From the NCBI RefSeq assembly GCF_024585265.1, contig NZ_CP036533.1:4349001-4413000 (forward strand): DNA of 64,000 nucleotides. The letters run 5' to 3'. Made by a program: the position numbers and the translations under genes. The DNA is from Bradyrhizobium sp. WBAH42. GTDB lineage: Bacteria; Pseudomonadota; Alphaproteobacteria; Rhizobiales; Xanthobacteraceae. Positions 33,049 through 43,882 of the stretch are shown here, in pieces. The first letter of the stretch is position 1. The number at the start of each line of letters is the position of its first letter. Under the pieces are notes generated by a model. That model ran no database searches, had not been told where the DNA came from, and saw only the letters and a list, made by a program, of their open reading frames with translations.

Positions 33049-33990
33049 ATGAGCGTCGATTTCAGGAAGCTGAAGAGCTTCGTCAAGGTGGTCGATGCAG
33101 GTAGCGTGTCGCGCGCCGCCGGCCTGTTGCGCACCGCGCAGCCGGCGCTGTCGCAGCAGATTGCGGCGCTGGAGAGTCACTTCAAGCACAAGCTTCTTCT
33201 CCGCAGCAATCACGGCATCGTCCCCACCGAAGCCGGCCTGATCCTCTATCGTCACGCGCAATTGCTGCTGAAGCAGATCGAGCAGGCGCAGATCGACATC
33301 GATCAATCGACCAAGGCGCTGGCCGGGAGAGTGTCGATTGGCCTAGCGACCTATTCGGCGTCGAGCACGCTGTCGCTGCCGATCCTGAAGGAGATGTCGA
33401 CGCTGCATCCGCAGATCATCGTCCACATCAACGACAGCTTCGGCCATGTGCTGAGCGAGCTGATCATGACCGGCAAGATGGATATGGCCATGATCTACGG
33501 CTCCGGCCCGATCAAGGGCGTCAAGCTGCAGCCGCTGTTTCGCGAGGAACTGTATCTCGTCTCGCGCGCCGAGACGGTGGCGGACAAGCCGGCCAACGAG
33601 CCGCTGCCGCTATCGGCGCTGGCCGACGTCAAGCTGCTGCTGCCGAGCCAGGGCCATTTCCTGCGGCGGCTGATCGATGAGTCGCTGGCGCGGGCGCGGG
33701 TGACGCCGAACGTCGCCTCCGAGATTGAGTCGGTCTCCGCGCTCGGCGCGGCCGTGACCGAGGGGCTTGGCTCGACCATCCTGCCGGCCTCGGTCGCCGC
33801 GGCCAGCGCGTCGAGCTTTGCCGGTGTCGAGGTGCGGCGGCTGGTGCGCCCGGCTATCGAGGCGACTGTCTCCTTGTGCGTCTCCGATCATCTGCCCTTG
33901 TCAGAGCCCGCACTTGCCACGCGCTCGGTGCTTCTGACCGTCGTCGAGAGGCTGATGCGCAGCCATCCGCAGGGTATTCGCGCGGTCTAA
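33049..33990 (+). CDS. LysR-family transcriptional regulator
   Basis: A 313-residue LysR regulator. The N-terminal helix-turn-helix reads SVSRAAGLLRTAQPALSQQIAALE. The effector-binding domain includes GLATYSASSTLSLPILKEM. It resembles the nitrogen-assimilation (Nac-like) branch in its KLKSFVKVVDAGS start. The ATG at MSVDF is chosen because family members begin there; a TTG 27 bp upstream has AGGAG too close to it. It lies between the importer/aminotransferase operon and the hydantoinase operon on the same strand and may control either. Confidence 0.85.
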   Translation: MSVDFRKLKSFVKVVDAGSVSRAAGLLRTAQPALSQQIAALESHFKHKLLLRSNHGIVPTEAGLILYRHAQLLLKQIEQAQIDIDQSTKALAGRVSIGLATYSASSTLSLPILKEMSTLHPQIIVHINDSFGHVLSELIMTGKMDMAMIYGSGPIKGVKLQPLFREELYLVSRAETVADKPANEPLPLSALADVKLLLPSQGHFLRRLIDESLARARVTPNVASEIESVSALGAAVTEGLGSTILPASVAAASASSFAGVEVRRLVRPAIEATVSLCVSDHLPLSEPALATRSVLLTVVERLMRSHPQGIRAV

Positions 33991-34153
33991 GCAACACGCC
34001 CGCGATTAAAAAGCCGAGTGCAGCCGTGCTCGGAGGCTGCATCGTGCCGGTTTCTCAAGGCCATAAACAAAACCTATGGCGGCAGACGGGAGTTGTGGTG
34101 GTCGCGTGCGGGCGCATTCCCTACCCTCGAAGACAATCGCTCCGAGGAAACAG

Positions 34154-36220
34154 ATGGCCAAGCTCGCATTCGATACCGGGGGAACTTTCACCGATTTCGC
34201 GCTGCTCGACGACAAAGGCGATCTGCATCTGCACAAGGTACTGAGCACGCCGGCCAACCCGGCAGAGGCCGTGGTCCGCGGCGTGTCCGAACTGCTCACG
34301 CAATTTGGCGACGCCGTCGATCTCGACGGGCTGCAGGTCCTCGGTGCGACTACTGTTGTCACCAATGCGGTGCTCGAACGCAAGGGCGTCAAGACCGGCT
34401 TCATCTCGACGGCCGGTTTCCAGGACATGCTGCGGATCCGAAACGAAGGACGTTACGATCTCTATGACCTGAACTTGAAATATCCCGATCCGCTGGTGAC
34501 GCGCGCCAACAGCTTTGGTGCGGTCGAGCGGATGTCCGCAGATGGCGAGGTGATCACGGCGCTGGAGGAGGACACCGTCCGCGAGATCGCCGGCCGGTTG
34601 CGCCATGAAGGCATCAAGTCCGTCGCCGTCTGTCTGCTGCACGCCTACAAATATCCTGACCATGAGCAGCGCATCGCGGCGCTGCTGCGCGAAGAGGATC
34701 CCGATATCTTCGTGTCGCTGTCCTCCGAAGTCTGCCCCGAGGTGCGCGAGTTCGACCGCGCGTCGACCACCGTCGTCAACGCCTATACGCGGCCGCAGAT
34801 GTCCGGCCACGTCGCCCATCTCGAGCGCGAATTCGCCGCCAAGGGCATCGACCGCCAGGTGCTGTGGATGACCTCGTCGGGCGGTCTCGTGCCGAGCAGC
34901 CGCGCAGCGGAGCTGCCGGTGCGCCTGATTGAATCGGGCCCGGCCGCCGGCGCCGTCGCCGCTGCGGAATTCGGCCGCATCGCCGGCGAAGGCAGCGTGC
35001 TGTCCTTCGACATGGGCGGCACCACCGCGAAATTGTGTCTGATCCCGAACGGCGAGCCGACGATCGGCGCCGACCTTGAAGTCGCGCATTATCATCGCTT
35101 CCGCAAGGGCTCGGGCTTTCCCCTCAAGATCCAGTCGATCCGGATGATCGAGATCGGTGCCGGTGGCGGCTCGATCGCGGCCAAGAACCCGCTCGGCCTG
35201 CTCGACGTCGGACCGCGATCGGCGGGCGCGATGCCGGGACCGGCCGCCTATCAGCGCGGCGGCACCGAGCCGACCGTGACGGACGCCGATATCCTGCTGG
35301 GTTACATGGGCACGGAATCCTTTGTCGGCGGATCCTTCAAGGTGTCGAAGGATGCGGCCCTCACGGCGATGACGAAGCTTGCCGCCTCGCTCGATGTCAG
35401 CGTTCCCCGCTGTGCCTTCGGCATCCACGATCTCGTCAACGAATCCATGAGCAAGGCGGCGGCGGTGCATGCAACCGATCTCGGCGTCGATCCGCGCAGC
35501 CTGCCGATGGTCGCCTTCGGCGGCGCTGGTCCGGTGCATGCCTACGGCATCGCGCGCAAGCTCGGCATCAAGCGCATCATTTGTCCGACCGGTGCCGGCG
35601 TCACCTCGGCGATCGGGCTCTTGATCGCGCCGGTCGCGGTCGATCTCTCCGCGAGCTTCCCCATGCAGGTCGACAATTGGAGCTTTGAGGTGATGGACCG
35701 TCTCCTCGGCGATCTGTCCGCGCAAGGTGCGGAGGTCGTCCGCGCCGCCGGCGTCGCACCGGAGACGATCACCAACACCTATACCGTCGACATGCGTCAC
35801 GTCGGCCAGGGCCACGAGATCACGGTCGCCTTGCCGGATCGCAAGCTTCCGCCGAAGCAGTTCCACGAGGAGCTGCTGGCCAACTTCTACAAGCTTTACC
35901 GAGAGCTCTTCGGCCGAACCGTTGCGGGCTCTTCCGTCGAGGTGATCACCTGGCGCCTGCGCTCCAGCGGCGAGAAGGATCAGGTGACCCGCCCGCATAC
36001 GCGCCATGCGGCTGATGCCAAGAAGGGGACGCGTTCGGTCTATTTCAGCGAGCGCGGCGGCTTCGTCGAAACGCCGGTTTACGATCACTACAAGCTGCCG
36101 GTCGGCGAGGTCATCCAAGGACCCGCCATCGTCGAGCAGCGGGAGTCGACCGCTGTCGTCGGACCGAGCGGCACCGCTCACGTCGACATCAACGGCAATC
36201 TCGTGATCAACATCGCCTAA
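34154..36220 (+). CDS. Hydantoinase/oxoprolinase subunit A (HyuA-like)
   Basis: A 688-residue ATP-dependent subunit of the N-methylhydantoinase/5-oxoprolinase/acetone carboxylase family. The phosphate loop is FDTGGTFTDF, followed by LGATTVVTNAVLERKG, SLSSEVCPEVREF, SSGG and DMGGTTAKLCLI, and GAGGGSIA. GAGGAAAC before the ATG is a good ribosome-binding site. It is followed after 13 bp by the B subunit, and the two form a complex that opens cyclic amides or carboxylates small substrates using ATP. The surrounding dehydrogenase and aldolase genes suggest a short catabolic pathway. The substrate is not determined. Confidence 0.9.
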   Translation: MAKLAFDTGGTFTDFALLDDKGDLHLHKVLSTPANPAEAVVRGVSELLTQFGDAVDLDGLQVLGATTVVTNAVLERKGVKTGFISTAGFQDMLRIRNEGRYDLYDLNLKYPDPLVTRANSFGAVERMSADGEVITALEEDTVREIAGRLRHEGIKSVAVCLLHAYKYPDHEQRIAALLREEDPDIFVSLSSEVCPEVREFDRASTTVVNAYTRPQMSGHVAHLEREFAAKGIDRQVLWMTSSGGLVPSSRAAELPVRLIESGPAAGAVAAAEFGRIAGEGSVLSFDMGGTTAKLCLIPNGEPTIGADLEVAHYHRFRKGSGFPLKIQSIRMIEIGAGGGSIAAKNPLGLLDVGPRSAGAMPGPAAYQRGGTEPTVTDADILLGYMGTESFVGGSFKVSKDAALTAMTKLAASLDVSVPRCAFGIHDLVNESMSKAAAVHATDLGVDPRSLPMVAFGGAGPVHAYGIARKLGIKRIICPTGAGVTSAIGLLIAPVAVDLSASFPMQVDNWSFEVMDRLLGDLSAQGAEVVRAAGVAPETITNTYTVDMRHVGQGHEITVALPDRKLPPKQFHEELLANFYKLYRELFGRTVAGSSVEVITWRLRSSGEKDQVTRPHTRHAADAKKGTRSVYFSERGGFVETPVYDHYKLPVGEVIQGPAIVEQRESTAVVGPSGTAHVDINGNLVINIA

Positions 36221-36233
36221 GGAAGACGCCTCC

Positions 36234-37916
36234 ATGTCCGTGAACGCTGCCGATTTCAACGATCCGATCAACTTGCAGGTGATGTGGAATCGATTGATTT
36301 TCATCGCCGATCAGGCCGACATCGTGCTCGGCCGCACCGCATTCTCGCCAATCGTGCGCGAGAACCATGACTATGTGACTGTGCTGCTCGACAGCCGCGG
36401 CCGCGCGCTGGCGCAATGCACCTGGTCGATCCCGGTGTTCATCACCTCGCTGCCGGTCGCCGCGCAGAAATACTTCCTGCCGAAGTTTCCGGCCGAGACG
36501 TTGCAAGAGGGCGATGTTCTTGCCACCAACGATCCTGAGATTGGCACCGGCCATCTGCCTGACGTCACGATGATCACGCCGATCTTCAAGAACGGCAAGG
36601 TCGTGGCCTTTGCCGGGTCGATCGCGCATCTGCCCGACATCGGCGGCGCGCCCTTGCACTCCGAGGCCAGCGACATCTTCGAGGAGGGCATTCGTTTCCC
36701 GATCGTGAAGCTGCACAAAGCCGGTGTTCCCAATCAGGACGTGCTCGACATCATCGCCGCCTCCGTTCGCCTGCCGACGGAGGTGATGGGCGATCTCGAA
36801 TCCATGGTCGCGGCCAACAACGTCATGGGCCGCGAGCTGGTGAAATTCCTCGACGAATACAATCTCGACGGCATCGACGAACTGGCCGACGCGATCCATA
36901 CCCGATCCGAAGCGCAAACCCGCCGCGCAATCCGGCAATGGCCGAACGGCACCTACAGCGCCGAGGTCCTGCTTGACGGCTACGATACCGATGTGACGCT
37001 CAAGGCCGCCGTGATCGTAGGTGACGATTCGATTCACGTGGACTACAGCGGGACATCCGAGCAGATCCTTCATTCAATCAATTGCCGCACCAACTATCGT
37101 TACGCCCATTCGGTCTATGCGCTGAAATGCCTGCTCGACCCCGATACGCCGAACAATGAGGGCTGCATCACGCCGATCACGGACGAGGCACCGCTCGGCT
37201 CGATCCTCAATCCGGAGGAATGGACGGCGGGTAATTCACGCAACCTGATCGGACATGTGATCCCGTCGCTGATCTTCAAGGCGTTAGAAGGCGTGGTGCC
37301 GAGCAAGGTGATGGGCGACAGCGGCGGCGCGCCGATCTGGGCCGCCAATTGTGTCGGGCGGCGCGACGACGGTTCGCAATATGGCTCGGTGCAGAATTTT
37401 CACGGCGGGCAGGGCGCCCGCGCCGAATTCGATGGCTTGGATACGTTGAGTTTCCCGTCCAATTGCAAGGTGACGGCGATCGAGATGTTCGAGATCGCGG
37501 TGCCCGCGCTCACCGAATGCAAGGAGCTGATTCCGGACTCCGGCGGCGCCGGCAAGAGCCGCGGCGGCCTCGGCCAGCGCGTCGTGCTGCGCAATCTCGG
37601 CCGCAATCCGATGAACATCTATCTGGCGTCGGAGCGCGTGCGCCACCCCTGCTTCGGCGTCGTCGGCGGCAAGTCGGGCAGCGCCGGCAAGGTGTACCGG
37701 AATGGCGAGCCGCAGTTTCCCAAGGGCAAGGTCGTCCTGAAGACGGGCGATCGCCTGGAAGTCGAGACGCCGGGCGGCGGCGGATGGGGACGCACAGCCG
37801 AGCGCGCGGCGGCGGCGATCGAGCTCGACCTCGCCGAAGGCTTGATCACACCTGCGGCAGCGAGGCAGATTTACGGCTATCAGCGCTCAAGCGTGGCGGC
37901 GACCGCCGCCGAATAG
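36234..37916 (+). CDS. Hydantoinase/oxoprolinase subunit B (HyuB-like)
   Basis: A 560-residue partner of the HyuA-like subunit. Family motifs are VMWNRLIFIADQAD near the start, NDPEIGTGHLPDVTM, the SGTSEQ segment in the middle, GGQGARAEFDGL, and the C-terminal TPGGGGWG loop. GGAAG lies 10-13 bases before the ATG. Together with subunit A it makes an ATP-dependent cyclic-amide hydrolase or related carboxylase. It is followed after 7 bp by an SDR gene, so the operon continues. Confidence 0.9.
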   Translation: MSVNAADFNDPINLQVMWNRLIFIADQADIVLGRTAFSPIVRENHDYVTVLLDSRGRALAQCTWSIPVFITSLPVAAQKYFLPKFPAETLQEGDVLATNDPEIGTGHLPDVTMITPIFKNGKVVAFAGSIAHLPDIGGAPLHSEASDIFEEGIRFPIVKLHKAGVPNQDVLDIIAASVRLPTEVMGDLESMVAANNVMGRELVKFLDEYNLDGIDELADAIHTRSEAQTRRAIRQWPNGTYSAEVLLDGYDTDVTLKAAVIVGDDSIHVDYSGTSEQILHSINCRTNYRYAHSVYALKCLLDPDTPNNEGCITPITDEAPLGSILNPEEWTAGNSRNLIGHVIPSLIFKALEGVVPSKVMGDSGGAPIWAANCVGRRDDGSQYGSVQNFHGGQGARAEFDGLDTLSFPSNCKVTAIEMFEIAVPALTECKELIPDSGGAGKSRGGLGQRVVLRNLGRNPMNIYLASERVRHPCFGVVGGKSGSAGKVYRNGEPQFPKGKVVLKTGDRLEVETPGGGGWGRTAERAAAAIELDLAEGLITPAAARQIYGYQRSSVAATAAE

Positions 37917-37923
37917 GAACATC

Positions 37924-38721
37924 ATGGGTCTGCTCGATGGAAAGATCGCACTCGTCACCGGTGCCGGAACGGGCATCGGGCGCGAGACCGCGATCCTGCT
38001 GGCACAGGAAGGCGCAACGGTCGTCCTGACCGGGCGCCGGATCGATCCGCTGCGCGACGTCGTCACGGTCATCGAGAAGGCCGGCGGCAGGGCCGTCGCT
38101 CATGTGCTGGATGTGGCGTCGCGCGAGGCAATCCTTGAGACGGTGGCCTTGGCCAAGCGCAACGTCGGGGTGATCGATATCCTGGTCAACAACGCCGGCA
38201 GCGCGAGCAAGGTGCTGAATGCACGCTTCCTCAGCGAGGACGAGTGGAACGCCACGGTGAACGTCAATCTCACCGGGGTCTTCAACCTGACCCAGGCGGT
38301 GCTGGAGGACATGATCGCGAAGAAGGCAGGCACCATCATCACGGTGTCGTCGCTCGCGGTGGTCAATCCGAACCTGCTCGGCGGCGCCGCCTATGGCGCG
38401 GCCAAAGCCGGCGTGAAGAATTTCATGACCTTCCTGCACAACACCTACCGGAACCAGGGCATCCGCGCGACGACCATCCTGCCCGGCGAGACCGACACGC
38501 CGATCATGGACAACCGTGCGCGTCCGCCGCTCGAGGGTGAGCGGGCCGTGATGCTCAATCCGCACGACGTCGCGCGCGCAGTGCTGCTGTGCGCCAGCCT
38601 GCAGCAGGGCGCCATGATTCCCGAGCTGCACATCTGTCCGACCTTCATGCGCGACACATCGGCCGACATCGAGGTGGCCCGCTGGGTTGGTGCGCCAGAA
38701 GGCCTGAAGCCGAAGTCTTGA
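37924..38721 (+). CDS. SDR-family NAD(P)-dependent oxidoreductase
   Basis: A 265-residue short-chain dehydrogenase. The cofactor loop is VTGAGTGIGRETA, NNAGS follows near residue 90, and the active site is TVSSLAV plus YGAAK. Length and motifs are classical. It is the third gene of the hydantoinase operon, with 7-bp and 13-bp gaps to its neighbours. It probably oxidises or reduces a hydroxy or keto intermediate of the same pathway. The substrate is unknown. Confidence 0.88.
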   Translation: MGLLDGKIALVTGAGTGIGRETAILLAQEGATVVLTGRRIDPLRDVVTVIEKAGGRAVAHVLDVASREAILETVALAKRNVGVIDILVNNAGSASKVLNARFLSEDEWNATVNVNLTGVFNLTQAVLEDMIAKKAGTIITVSSLAVVNPNLLGGAAYGAAKAGVKNFMTFLHNTYRNQGIRATTILPGETDTPIMDNRARPPLEGERAVMLNPHDVARAVLLCASLQQGAMIPELHICPTFMRDTSADIEVARWVGAPEGLKPKS

Positions 38722-38734
38722 GAGAGGATTGTCC

Positions 38735-39436
38735 ATGAACGGAGCCAAATTGCGCGAGCGTCTCGCCAAGGGCGAGGCGGTCACCATGTTCACGCCGCAT
38801 CATGCGTCGTCGGGGCTGGCTGTCCGCCTGGTCGAGCTCGGCGCGGACGCGATCTTCGTCGATTGCGAGCATGGCACCTGGAGCTTCGAAGACGTGCGCG
38901 TCACCGCGCAGGCGATCCGCGGCGCCGGGGGTGCGGCGATCGTCCGGCCGCATTCGCATGAACGGCCGCTCCTGATCCGCTATCTCAACGCCGGCGCCGA
39001 CGGCCTGATGGTGCCGATGGTCGATACCGCGGAGCAGGCGCGCGCGATCGTCGACGCCGTGCGCTACGCATGCCCGGCCGATCACGAGAAGCGGTTGATC
39101 ATCGCTATGATCGAGACGCCCAAGGCGATCGACGACATCGAGGCCCTGCTCGCGGTGGAAGGCGTCGATGTCTTCTTCATCGGGCCCGGCGATCTCTCGC
39201 AGAACATGGGCTATCCGCCCGCGCCGCAGTTCGGGCAGCCGCGGCCGGGAGCGGTGATGGAGCGGGTTGCTTACGCTGTGAAGAAGATCCGCGCGGCCGG
39301 CAAGGTTGCCGGAACGCTCGTGACGTCGGACGAACTGCCCTCCATGCTCGAACAGGGTGTGCGGTACTTCTACATTCACTCAGATCCGTTCTTGCGTGTC
39401 GGCCTGGCCGGCGTCAAGAGGCTGCTCGCCCGCTGA
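38735..39436 (+). CDS. HpcH/HpaI aldolase/citrate lyase-family protein
   Basis: A 233-residue metal-dependent class II aldolase of the HpcH/HpaI family, which cleaves 2-keto-4-hydroxy acids to pyruvate and an aldehyde. Visible are DCEHGTWSFED, LMVPMVDTAEQA, AMIETPKAIDDIE with the metal-binding Glu, and FIGPGDLSQNMG with the metal-binding Asp. GAGAGGA precedes the ATG; a TTG two codons earlier is possible. It sits between two SDR genes in the hydantoinase operon, which fits the last cleavage step of a short hydroxy-acid pathway. Confidence 0.88.
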   Translation: MNGAKLRERLAKGEAVTMFTPHHASSGLAVRLVELGADAIFVDCEHGTWSFEDVRVTAQAIRGAGGAAIVRPHSHERPLLIRYLNAGADGLMVPMVDTAEQARAIVDAVRYACPADHEKRLIIAMIETPKAIDDIEALLAVEGVDVFFIGPGDLSQNMGYPPAPQFGQPRPGAVMERVAYAVKKIRAAGKVAGTLVTSDELPSMLEQGVRYFYIHSDPFLRVGLAGVKRLLAR

Positions 39437-39468
39437 GCGCGGAGGTCACGCCATCTGCGAGAGTCCAC

Positions 39469-40236
<768 letters not shown>

Positions 40237-40302
40237 TTCCGGCGCTCCATCGCCTCCCACAACACGACGGTCTTGCACCGGGTTCGAAAGGATTCGCGCA
40301 CC

Positions 40303-41237
40303 ATGTCGACGAAACCCGAAGTCTTGATGATTGGACCCTATCCCGCCTGGGATATGGAGGATCTCGACGCACGCTATGTCGTGCACAAACTCTGGGAGGC
40401 GGCGGATCGCGACCGCCTGATTGAGGCTCATTGCCGCACGATCCGGGCGATCGCAACTCGGGGCGAGCTCGGTGCATCCGCCGACCTCATAAGCGTTTGC
40501 CAGCGCTCGAGATCGTCTCCTGCTATGGCGTCGGTACCGACGCCATCGACCTGGCTCATGCTAGAGCGAATGGAATCCGGGTGACCAATACGCCGGACGT
40601 GTTGACCGCCGATATGGCCGTCGGCCTGTTGCTGGCTGTCGCGAGGAAGATACCGAATGCCGACCGGTTCGTGCGCGAGGGGCGCTGGGCCGAGGGTAAC
40701 ATGCCGCTGGTGACCAGGGTCACCGGCAAGACCGCCGGCGTGGTCGGGATGGGCCGCGTCGGCGCGGCGGTCGCAAAGCGGCTCGCCGCATTCGATTGCG
40801 AGATCGCTTATTTTGACGTCTCTGAGCGAGCGGATCTACCCTATACATTCGTGCCGGACCTCGTGGAATTGGCCCGGCGCGCTGAAATCCTGATCGTCAC
40901 GCTCGCGGGCGGCGAGAGCACGAAAGGTATCGTCGATGCGCGCGTGCTCGATGCACTCGGACCTGACGGCATCCTAATCAATGTCTCCCGGGGATCGACG
41001 GTGGACGAAACGGCTCTGCTTCGCGCGCTCGAGACCAAGCTGATCAAGGGCGCAGGCCTCGACGTGTTCTGGAACGAGCCGAATATCGATGAACGACTCA
41101 AGGCCCTCGATAGCGTCGTCCTTCAACCGCACCACGCCTCGGGCACGACTGAGACACGACGCGCCATGGGCAAGCTCGTCCGCGACAATCTTGCCGCCCA
41201 CTTCGCAGGTGCGGCCCTCATAACACCCGTTACGTGA
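40303..41237 (+). pseudogene. D-isomer 2-hydroxyacid dehydrogenase disrupted by a one-base deletion
   Basis: The N-terminal 63 residues (MSTKPEVLMIGPYPAW to ASADLI) are in one frame. The rest, from LPALEIVSCYGVGTDAIDLA to the end, is in another. The NAD loop GMGRVGAAVAKRL, NVSRGSTVDE (catalytic Arg) and LQPHHASGT (catalytic His) are intact. The switch is at about 40490/40491: restoring one C in ctcataagcg would give DLIKRLPAL in a single frame. The intact product would be about 310 residues, a glyoxylate/hydroxypyruvate reductase-like enzyme closing the operon. It is either a real loss of function or a sequencing error. Confidence 0.8.
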
Positions 41238-41552
41238 AAGCTGCCGTAGTGCGTAGCGCGCTGCTTCTCGAACTACTGCTTCGGTAGTTCAATGCCGAGC
41301 GAAATATCCGTATTGTTGTTGTGGCCTCCAATAGGAACTGACGCGCTGACTATCTGGTCGGCGACGGGTCGGATACGAAACCGCGCAAGCGGCAGCTCTT
41401 GGTGCTAAGCGCATATCTTGAAGACTCACCAGTTCCGCTAAGGGCGAACGGCTGCCTAGCTGACCCTCGTGATTTTGGTCCGCTTATCCCTCGTAAACGT
41501 GCATCGCAGCAGTCTGACCGAAGGTCACCCACCGGCCAGACGCAGTTAAATC
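41238..41552. other. Intergenic region between convergent genes
   Basis: About 315 bp between the broken 2-hydroxyacid dehydrogenase and the convergent LysR gene. Nothing in either strand has a supported start, ribosome-binding site or family similarity, and no strong terminator hairpin with a T tract was found. Confidence 0.5.
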
Positions 41553-42452
41553 CTACTTGCCGCGATATCTGAGCGCCTCGACCAGCAGGGTGAACGCGGG
41601 CGAGGGTTGCCGACGGCTCGGGTAGTAAAGGTGGTAGCCCGAGAACGGCGGGCACCAGTCCGCCAGCACGCGAACGAGCCGGCCCTCCGCGACGTATGGC
41701 CGAACGTGTCCCTCGGTGAGGTACGCCAGGCCCATCCCCCTCAGGGCCGCGTCCAGAAGAAGCCCGGCGCTGTTGAACACAAGTTGCCCCTCAACCCGCA
41801 CATTGAGTTCGCGTCCGTCCTTCTCGAACTCCCAGGCATAGAGACTGCCTCCATGGGTGGGCAGGCGGAGGTTGAGACAGTTGTGATGGGTAAGATCCTG
41901 AGGATTTTTGGGTCGCTTGCGCTCCGCGAAGTACGATGGCGAGCCAACGACAGCCATCCGAAGATCCGGACTGACCGGGACAGCGATCATGTCCTTCGCG
42001 ACAAGCTCGCCGGGACGGATCCCGGCATCGACCTGCTGGGCCACGATGTTGGTGAGGCCGTAGTCGACAATGATCTCGACGTGAATATCAGGGTATTGCG
42101 GCAGGATGTTGCGAAGCGCCGGGAGCAAGATCGCGCTCGCGGCATATTCGGTGGCCGTCAGGCGGACGGTGCCGGCGGGCTTCTCGCGCAGTTCGCTTAA
42201 GGCGGCGAGATCGGCGTCCATCTCGACGAACTTGGGGCCGATGTTTTGGAACAGCCGTTCTCCGGCATGAGTTGGGGTCACGCTGCGCGTCGTCCGGTTC
42301 AACAGCCGGACACCGAGGCGTTCCTCGAGATTCCGTATGATCTGGCTGAGCCCCGATTGGGTTATGCCGAGCTTGGCTGCGGCACGGGTAAAGCTGCGCT
42401 CCCTCGCCACAGCGAGGAAGGCAAGGAGATCGCTGGCGTCGTCACGGGTCAT
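41553..42452 (-). CDS. LysR-family transcriptional regulator
   Basis: A 299-residue LysR regulator. The helix-turn-helix reads SFTRAAAKLGITQSGLSQII, followed by the usual dimer helix and NRTTRSVTPTHAGERLF. The effector domain resembles that of regulators of quinone, drug and aromatic efflux genes (PGELVAKDMIAVPV). It is divergent from the MFS transporter gene with a 221-bp shared upstream region and so probably controls the MFS-CMD-cupin operon. The ligand is unknown. Confidence 0.88.
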   Translation of the reverse strand: MTRDDASDLLAFLAVARERSFTRAAAKLGITQSGLSQIIRNLEERLGVRLLNRTTRSVTPTHAGERLFQNIGPKFVEMDADLAALSELREKPAGTVRLTATEYAASAILLPALRNILPQYPDIHVEIIVDYGLTNIVAQQVDAGIRPGELVAKDMIAVPVSPDLRMAVVGSPSYFAERKRPKNPQDLTHHNCLNLRLPTHGGSLYAWEFEKDGRELNVRVEGQLVFNSAGLLLDAALRGMGLAYLTEGHVRPYVAEGRLVRVLADWCPPFSGYHLYYPSRRQPSPAFTLLVEALRYRGK

Positions 42453-42673
42453 TGATAAGCGTGTCTACTGACTGCATTCGAAATCTATCACCTAATCGGC
42501 CGAAGGGAAAACGTTAGGTTCGGTCAGCAATCGGCCAGTCAAACCGCCAGCGAAAAAAGGCCAAGGACCTCATGAGAGACGGAATCAGGCACAAGCCCGT
42601 CGCGGTCACGGGAACAAGCAGCGTGTGGCGCAAGCCCACTGTGGGGCTGCCGACTTGGCAGAAGATCTGAGGC

Positions 42674-43882
42674 ATGTCGGTCACAACCGTCCAAGAGCCC
42701 GTTCCGGCTGCGAGCATCACCGTCACCTTGCTTCCCATCATGGGGGTGGTGTTCGTGGGCTTCCTGGTCATCGGCATGGCCATGCCCGTGCTTCCTCTCC
42801 ATGTGCACGACGGACTGGGTCTCGGCACGTTCGTGGTGGGCTTGGTCGCCGGCAGCCAGTTCGCCGCATCCTTGATCTCGCGCCCATGGGCCGGACACGT
42901 CTCCGACGCTCATGGTGCAAAGCGCGGGGTCGTCATCGGCCTGTCGGCGGCGACCGTGGCCGGATTGCTTTATCTGCTCTCGTTCGTCCTCAGAGGATCT
43001 CCGCTAATTTCGGTCGTGATCCTGCTTGCGGGACGCGCGCTGCTTGGCGGGGCGGAGAGCTTCATCATCACGGCCGCCGTGAGCTGGGGACTGGCCCTCG
43101 TTCGTTCCAGCAACACCGGCAAGGTGATCGCCTGGATCGGGTCGGCCATGTTCGCGGCCTTTGCGCTCGGCGCTCCCGCTGGCTCCGCGCTCTATTCGGC
43201 CTACGGTTTCACGGCGATCTCCCTGGGTACTGCCTTGGCGCCGCTCGCTGTGCTGCCGCTCGTCGCTCTGCTTCCGGCGATCGCGCCGGTGAAGCACGCG
43301 CGCGCTTCGTTCGTCGAAGTGATCGGGGCCGTCTGGGTACCGGGTCTCGGCTCAGCACTCGGTAGCGTTGGTTTCGGCGCGGTGACGACGTTCGTCGCCC
43401 TGCTGTTTGCGACCAAAGGGTGGGCAAACGGGTGGATGGCCTACACCGCCTATGCGCTTGCCTTCATTCTGGCGCGAGTGTTCTTCAGCCATCTCCCCGA
43501 CAGGATCGGCGGCGCGAGGGTTGCTGTCGTTTGCGTGGGCATCGAAGCCAGCGGCCAGGCGCTGATCTGGCTGGCGGTGAGCCCCGAGATGGCGCTCGCG
43601 GGCGCCGCGCTCACCGGCTTCGGCTTCTCGCTGGTCTATCCCGGCTTCGGAGTCGAAGCCGTCCGCTGCGTTCCCGCACAGAGCCGCGGTCTTGCCATGG
43701 GCGCCTACACCGCTTTTCTCGATCTCGCCCAGGGGCTCGCAAGCCCCGCCCTCGGATTGATCGCAGCCGGATCGAAACTCAACACCCTTTTTCTGGTCAG
43801 TTCGGCGACGGTGTTGTGCGCTTCGCTCGTCGCGTGGCGGCTGATCGCAAAGCCCCCAGTCATGGAAGGATCTCCGCAATGA
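42674..43882 (+). CDS. MFS transporter (YhhS/YfcJ-like)
   Basis: A 402-residue major facilitator with twelve hydrophobic segments. The motif-A region between segments 2 and 3 reads RPWAGHVSDAHGAKRG. The opening IMGVVFVGFLVIGMAMPVLPL (read as MGVVFVGFLVIGMAMPV) is typical of the arabinose/YhhS efflux group. It begins an operon with a carboxymuconolactone-decarboxylase-like gene (ATGA overlap) and a cupin gene, divergent from a LysR regulator. A role in export of a small toxic or signalling molecule is likely; the compound is unknown. Confidence 0.85.
   Translation: MSVTTVQEPVPAASITVTLLPIMGVVFVGFLVIGMAMPVLPLHVHDGLGLGTFVVGLVAGSQFAASLISRPWAGHVSDAHGAKRGVVIGLSAATVAGLLYLLSFVLRGSPLISVVILLAGRALLGGAESFIITAAVSWGLALVRSSNTGKVIAWIGSAMFAAFALGAPAGSALYSAYGFTAISLGTALAPLAVLPLVALLPAIAPVKHARASFVEVIGAVWVPGLGSALGSVGFGAVTTFVALLFATKGWANGWMAYTAYALAFILARVFFSHLPDRIGGARVAVVCVGIEASGQALIWLAVSPEMALAGAALTGFGFSLVYPGFGVEAVRCVPAQSRGLAMGAYTAFLDLAQGLASPALGLIAAGSKLNTLFLVSSATVLCASLVAWRLIAKPPVMEGSPQ

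Noticed and set aside
34121..36304. A 727-residue minus-strand open frame across hydantoinase A
   Set aside because: It is antisense to a gene with clear HyuA motifs; long antisense frames are expected in high-GC DNA and this one has no family features.
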